Below, piece by piece: positions 14,553 to 18,244 of a stretch of DNA of 18,244 nt (the stretch's first letter is position 1; each line of letters opens with the position of its first letter). The DNA is from Spirochaetaceae bacterium (GTDB lineage Bacteria > Spirochaetota > Spirochaetia > SZUA-6 > Fen-1364). The notes under the pieces are model-generated. The model did no database searches. It had not been told where the DNA came from and saw only the letters and a program-made list of their open reading frames with translations. The position numbers and the translations under genes were made by a program. The stretch covers positions 1-18,244 of the forward strand of contig PLNO01000089.1 of assembly GCA_003141795.1 (NCBI GenBank), written 5' to 3'.

Positions 14553-16174
14553 ATCGTCTTCTCCGCGCAGGCACGATCGTGCTCCTCGTCGTCGGCGTAG
14601 CCGCCTGCTCGTCCCGTTTCGAGAGCTTCGCCTTCCAGACAGCGGAAGGCACGCACGTGCAGATCTGGCAGTCGGGGCGCGTCGCGCGCGATCAGGAGGC
14701 CAGATTCACGCCCACCGCGGGCCACATTGCGTCGCCCGTCTACCGGCTCGACAAGCCCGCCCTTTCCGCGCCCGGGCAGGCTTTCGCCGTCAGCTACACG
14801 AGCAGCGTCCCGACCTGCACGCTCACCCTCTTCTCCGACAAGAACAAGGTATTGAAGAGCGTGACGCTCCCGGCCACGAGCGGCAACGCGCTGCGTTTCC
14901 TCGTGTCCCTGGAGACAGGTTCGCGGCTCTGGGGCTACCAGTTCTCAGCACCGAAGGATGCGGCCCAGGGAACCCTCGCCATGACGGGAACGGGCACCTC
15001 TGCCTACGTGCACGGCTTCCTCATCGGCGCGAACGAGCTCACCGTGGACGGCAGCGTCGAGGTTGCCTCCGCCTCAGCGGGCGTCGTCTCCGCGCGGATC
15101 CCCGCCGCCACGCGCGACGAGATGGCAAGCGGGATCTGGTGCATCACGCTCCTCCCCCAGGAGGGCGCGGCCGGGGCGCGGATCGTCTTCTCCGATGCCG
15201 AAGGCAGGAAGGCGAGCTACGACGTGAACCCCGCCTCCACGCCTGCCCGGCTCGACTTCGCCCGGGGGAGCATCCCGTTCCTCCCCACGAGCATCGACTA
15301 CGCGGGAACCCTTGCCGGCCTTTCCATCTCACGGATCGGAGCCGATGCCCCCCTGCCCGCAGACCCCGGGCTCATCCTCACGTGGGACCGTTCCACGTGG
15401 CGAAAGCCCGATTTCGAGCTCTTCTCCTGGAGCAGGTTCCCCCAGGTCCTCATCCTCGACACGGCCAGCTACGAGCTGCAGGACGCGCTGTTCAAGCGGC
15501 TCGCCTTCTACGTGGAGAAATCGGGGCATGCCGGAAAGATCGAATCGCAGGCGGCTCTTTCCGGGCTTCACGGCTACAATGCCCACGACTATCGGGCCGA
15601 GGACCTTGCCCGGTTCTTCACCGCTGCGACAGCGGGAGGGCTTTCCGCGGAGGAAGGCACGCTGGAGAAGCTTCTGGTCGCCAACGGCATCATCACGAAG
15701 TCAGCCTCGGGGTATGCGCCCGGTGAGGGATCGATCCTCTCCCTCTCCCGCAGCTCGGCGCCCCTCTTGCGGGACCTGCTCCTCACGCACGAGTGTTTCC
15801 ACGGGGCCTACTTCTCCCTCCCCGCGTTCCGCGACGCCACCGAAGCGCTGTGGACCTCCCTCTCCGATGTCGAGCGGCAGGTCTGGCTCGACTACCTCGG
15901 CTCCCATGCCTACGACATCTCCGATCACTACCTCGTGGTGAACGAGTTCCAGAGCTACCTCATGCAGCAGGAGCGCATCGGGATCTGGGGATTCCAGGAC
16001 AGGACGCTCGCCGGCATGCGTGAGGCGGGCGGAAAGTCGGCACACCTGGCCCGGCAGCTCGCATCCTCTCGTCCGATGTCGTTCCTGAAGAGCTTCGACG
16101 CCCTGGACGAGGCGCTGCAGTCCGCCGGAGGCCCTCCGGGGGGACATGCGATCTCGGTACGACTGGTGGAGTGA
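14549..16174 (+). CDS. lipoprotein with HExxH (gluzincin-like) motif, putative zinc metallopeptidase
   Basis: A 541-residue secreted protein. Residues 1-20 form a lipoprotein signal (basic MNRLLR, hydrophobic core, VAAC lipobox with C20). Residues about 25-290 look beta-rich and may hold two sandwich domains. The C-terminal part contains LLTHECFHGAYF with H414, E415 and H418 as an HExxH site, and VVNEFQSYLMQQE with E466 placed like the third zinc ligand of gluzincins (NExxxY helix, 48 residues later). The motif suggests a zinc peptidase at the cell envelope. No named family is recognised. The frame is open far upstream, but the ATG at 14549 is chosen because it begins the signal peptide and overlaps the previous stop (ATGA). 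Stop at 16174, 86 bases before nrdJ. Confidence 0.8.
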   Translation: MNRLLRAGTIVLLVVGVAACSSRFESFAFQTAEGTHVQIWQSGRVARDQEARFTPTAGHIASPVYRLDKPALSAPGQAFAVSYTSSVPTCTLTLFSDKNKVLKSVTLPATSGNALRFLVSLETGSRLWGYQFSAPKDAAQGTLAMTGTGTSAYVHGFLIGANELTVDGSVEVASASAGVVSARIPAATRDEMASGIWCITLLPQEGAAGARIVFSDAEGRKASYDVNPASTPARLDFARGSIPFLPTSIDYAGTLAGLSISRIGADAPLPADPGLILTWDRSTWRKPDFELFSWSRFPQVLILDTASYELQDALFKRLAFYVEKSGHAGKIESQAALSGLHGYNAHDYRAEDLARFFTAATAGGLSAEEGTLEKLLVANGIITKSASGYAPGEGSILSLSRSSAPLLRDLLLTHECFHGAYFSLPAFRDATEALWTSLSDVERQVWLDYLGSHAYDISDHYLVVNEFQSYLMQQERIGIWGFQDRTLAGMREAGGKSAHLARQLASSRPMSFLKSFDALDEALQSAGGPPGGHAISVRLVE

Positions 16175-16193
16175 AGCCGCGCTGATTTTCTTC

Positions 16194-16223
16194 TTGCCTT
16201 CGCCGAGTGCTTCCTGTTAAACT
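16194..16223 (+). promoter_or_regulatory. promoter of nrdJ
   Basis: TTGCCT (16194-16199), 18 bases, then TGT-TAAACT with the -10 at 16218-16223 and the extended TG at 16215-16216. Transcription would start near 16230, leaving about 31 bases that contain GGGGAGGGG as ribosome binding site. The leader is too short for a cobalamin riboswitch, and no NrdR-box pair was recognised. Confidence 0.5.
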
Positions 16224-16260
16224 AGTACCCTATTTCGTCGTTTTCCAGGGGAGGGGAACC

Positions 16261-18244
16261 ATGGAAATCCAGAGGCGCTTCACCCGATCCGGGGAAGGCC
16301 CTTATGCCGGTATTTCATTCGAGTCGCGCACGTCGGAGATCCGCAATCCCGACGGCACGGTCATATTCCATCAGGACAATGTCGTCGTTCCCGCGCAGTG
16401 GTCGCAGATCGCGACGGACATCCTCGCGCAGAAGTACTTCCGCAAGCGCGGGGTGCCCACGACCGGCGGGGAGAACGACGCGCGGCAGGTCTTCCACCGC
16501 CTTGCCTTCACGTGGATGGACTGGGGCAAGAGGTACAAGTACTTCACCACCGAGGCCGATGCCCAGGCCTTCTACGATGAGATGTGCTATATGCTGGCCC
16601 GCCAGATGGGCGCGCCCAACTCGCCGCAGTGGTTCAACACGGGCCTGTTCGCCGTCTACGGGATGAAGGGTCCCGCGCAGGGCCATTACTTCGTCAATCC
16701 CGACACGGGAGAGGTGGAGAAGGCCACGAGCGCCTACGAGCATCCGCAGCCCCACGCCTGCTTCATCCTCTCCATCGACGACGACCTGGTGAACGAGGGC
16801 GGCATCATGGACCTCATCACCCGGGAGGCGCGCCTGTTCAAGTACGGCTCGGGAACGGGGACAAACTACTCGAAGCTCCGCGCCTCCAGCGAGCCGCTCT
16901 CCGGCGGCGGCGTCTCATCGGGGCTCCTCTCCTTCCTCAAGGTGAGCGACAGGTCGGCCTCCTCCATCAAGAGCGGCGGCACGACACGCCGTGCGGCGCG
17001 GATGGTCACCCTCGACGCCGATCATCCCGACGTGTTCCGCTACATCGATTGGAAGGCCCAGGAGGAGCGCAAGGTCGCCTCCATGGTCACCGGCAGCCGC
17101 ATCCTCAAGCGCCATACGAAGCGCATCCTGGACGCCTGCCGCCAGCACCCCGAAGACGGCGCCAATGGCGACGGCCAGGAAAGCTTCGATCCGCGCAAGA
17201 ACAAGGAGCTGGAGCGCGCCGTTCGCGAAGCGCTCCAGGACGAGGTCCCCGCTTCCTGGGTCTACCAGGTGATCCAGCTCGCCGGCCAGGGCGTGTGGGA
17301 CTTCGAACCCGAGGAGTACACGACCGACTGGGACAGCGACGCGTACAACACGGTGAGCGGACAGTCCTCCAACAATTCCCTGCGCCTCACCGACACCTTC
17401 GTGCAGGCCGTGCTCGACGACGGGACGTGGGACCTCGTGAACCGCACGGACGGAAAGTCGCGCCAGAAGGTGCGCGCCCGCGACATCTGGGATCGGATCG
17501 CCACCGCCGCGTGGCTTTGCGCGGACCCCGGGCTGCAGTTCCACACCACGATCAACGACTGGCACACCTGTCCCAAGGACGGGGAGATCCGCTCCTCCAA
17601 CCCCTGCTCGGAGTACATGTTCCTCGACGACACGGCGTGCAACCTCGCGTCCCTGAACTTCATGACCTTCTACGACCAGGAGAAGGGCGAGATCCGCATC
17701 GACGACCTTCGCCACGCCATACGCCTGTGGACGATAGTGCTGGAGATCAGCGTGCTCATGGCGCAGTTCCCTGCCAAGGAGATCGCGCGCAAGAGCTACG
17801 ACTTCCGCACCCTCGGCCTGGGCTACGCCAACCTTGGCACGCTTCTCATGGTCATGGGCATCCCCTACGACAGCGCGGAAGGTAGGGCCATCGCCGCCGC
17901 GCTCTCCGCAATCCTCTCCGCCGAGGCATACGCCACGTCGGCGGAGATGGCGGCCGAGCTCGGCCCCTTCCCCCGGTTCTCCGCGAACAGGGAGGACATG
18001 CTGCGCGTCATCCGCAACCACGCCAGGGCGGCCTCCGGCGCGTCACCTGACGACTACGAGGGCCTGTCCGTCACGCCCCAGCCCATCGATTCCCTGTTCT
18101 GCCCGCCCGACCTCATGGCCGCGGCGCGCAAGGCGTGGGAAAGGGCTCTGACACTGGGTGAGAAGCACGGGTACAGGAACGCGCAGGTCACCGCCATCGC
18201 GCCCACCGGCACGATCGGCCTCGTGATGGACTGCGACACCACCG
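16261..18244 (+). CDS. nrdJ: vitamin B12-dependent (class II) ribonucleotide reductase, 3' end outside window
   Basis: Reduces ribonucleotides to deoxyribonucleotides using adenosylcobalamin as radical source, so it works with or without oxygen. From the ATG at 16261 (behind GGGGAGGGGAACC) 661 codons are open to the window end. The N-terminus MEIQRRFTRSG followed by SEIRNPDGTVIF is typical of the long NrdJ type. Active-site features are C167 in HACFILSIDD (redox cysteine), FKYGSGTGTNYSKLR, N447-C449-E451 in SSNPCSEY, C460 in TACNLASLN, and APTGTIG near the end of the visible part. The remaining C-terminus, with the redox-active cysteine pair and any zinc-binding tail, is outside. No frameshift is seen. 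No other reductase class is in the window. Confidence 0.97.
   Translation, partial: MEIQRRFTRSGEGPYAGISFESRTSEIRNPDGTVIFHQDNVVVPAQWSQIATDILAQKYFRKRGVPTTGGENDARQVFHRLAFTWMDWGKRYKYFTTEADAQAFYDEMCYMLARQMGAPNSPQWFNTGLFAVYGMKGPAQGHYFVNPDTGEVEKATSAYEHPQPHACFILSIDDDLVNEGGIMDLITREARLFKYGSGTGTNYSKLRASSEPLSGGGVSSGLLSFLKVSDRSASSIKSGGTTRRAARMVTLDADHPDVFRYIDWKAQEERKVASMVTGSRILKRHTKRILDACRQHPEDGANGDGQESFDPRKNKELERAVREALQDEVPASWVYQVIQLAGQGVWDFEPEEYTTDWDSDAYNTVSGQSSNNSLRLTDTFVQAVLDDGTWDLVNRTDGKSRQKVRARDIWDRIATAAWLCADPGLQFHTTINDWHTCPKDGEIRSSNPCSEYMFLDDTACNLASLNFMTFYDQEKGEIRIDDLRHAIRLWTIVLEISVLMAQFPAKEIARKSYDFRTLGLGYANLGTLLMVMGIPYDSAEGRAIAAALSAILSAEAYATSAEMAAELGPFPRFSANREDMLRVIRNHARAASGASPDDYEGLSVTPQPIDSLFCPPDLMAAARKAWERALTLGEKHGYRNAQVTAIAPTGTIGLVMDCDTT

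Noticed and set aside
16123..16141. GC-rich palindrome near the end of the lipoprotein gene as terminator
   Set aside because: It lies inside the coding sequence, has a very small loop and no following T-run.
16175..16260. Cobalamin riboswitch before nrdJ
   Set aside because: The gap is 86 bases and contains a promoter; there is no B12-box-like sequence and too little space.
1..18244. Mobile elements, CRISPR arrays, rRNA or tRNA genes
   Set aside because: No transposase or integrase motifs, spaced direct repeats or RNA-gene signatures were seen on either strand by reading.

Overview
The window is a gene-dense, GC-rich bacterial chromosome segment with no rRNA, tRNA, insertion sequence, phage or CRISPR signature. 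The gene set fits an oxygen-respiring, Gram-negative-type bacterium: an aa3-type terminal oxidase with a CuA subunit, lipoproteins, and a periplasmic lytic transglycosylase. It also has an adenosylcobalamin-dependent ribonucleotide reductase. The phylum cannot be fixed from sequence alone. A GC-rich environmental spirochaete is one low-confidence possibility, based on a relaxed lipobox and the unusual envelope proteins; other phyla remain open.

Layout from left to right. (1) 2-2802, plus strand: the 3' part of cytochrome c oxidase subunit I, then subunits III, IV and II, in the uncommon order I-III-IV-II. (2) 5029-2825 and 5855-4995, minus strand: a two-gene envelope operon driven by a clear sigma70-type promoter. 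Its first gene joins a DnaK-like substrate-binding domain, a membrane segment and a periplasmic LysM domain. Its second gene is a large lipoprotein lytic transglycosylase. (3) 11031-5929, minus strand: a tightly coupled operon TauE/SafE permease - DUF1634 membrane protein - mnmE - mnmG - rsmG, with every junction overlapping or one base apart and a TATAAT promoter in front. (4) 11180-12274, plus strand: a small coiled-coil protein and a short lipoate-protein-ligase-like protein. (5) 13597-12246, minus strand: a possible degenerate 2H-phosphoesterase-like protein coupled to a HEAT-repeat-like protein, whose 3' end overlaps the ligase gene convergently. (6) 13767-16174, plus strand: a nucleotidyltransferase-fold protein coupled (ATGA) to a lipoprotein with an HExxH gluzincin motif. 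(7) 16261-end, plus strand: nrdJ, running off the window.

The least conventional parts are the DnaK-domain/LysM fusion, the divergent intergenic region at 13598-13766 (two near-leaderless promoters with a shared extended -10 motif and two perfect inverted repeats), and the two uncharacterised pairs on either side of it. No stretch longer than about 170 bases lacks a gene.
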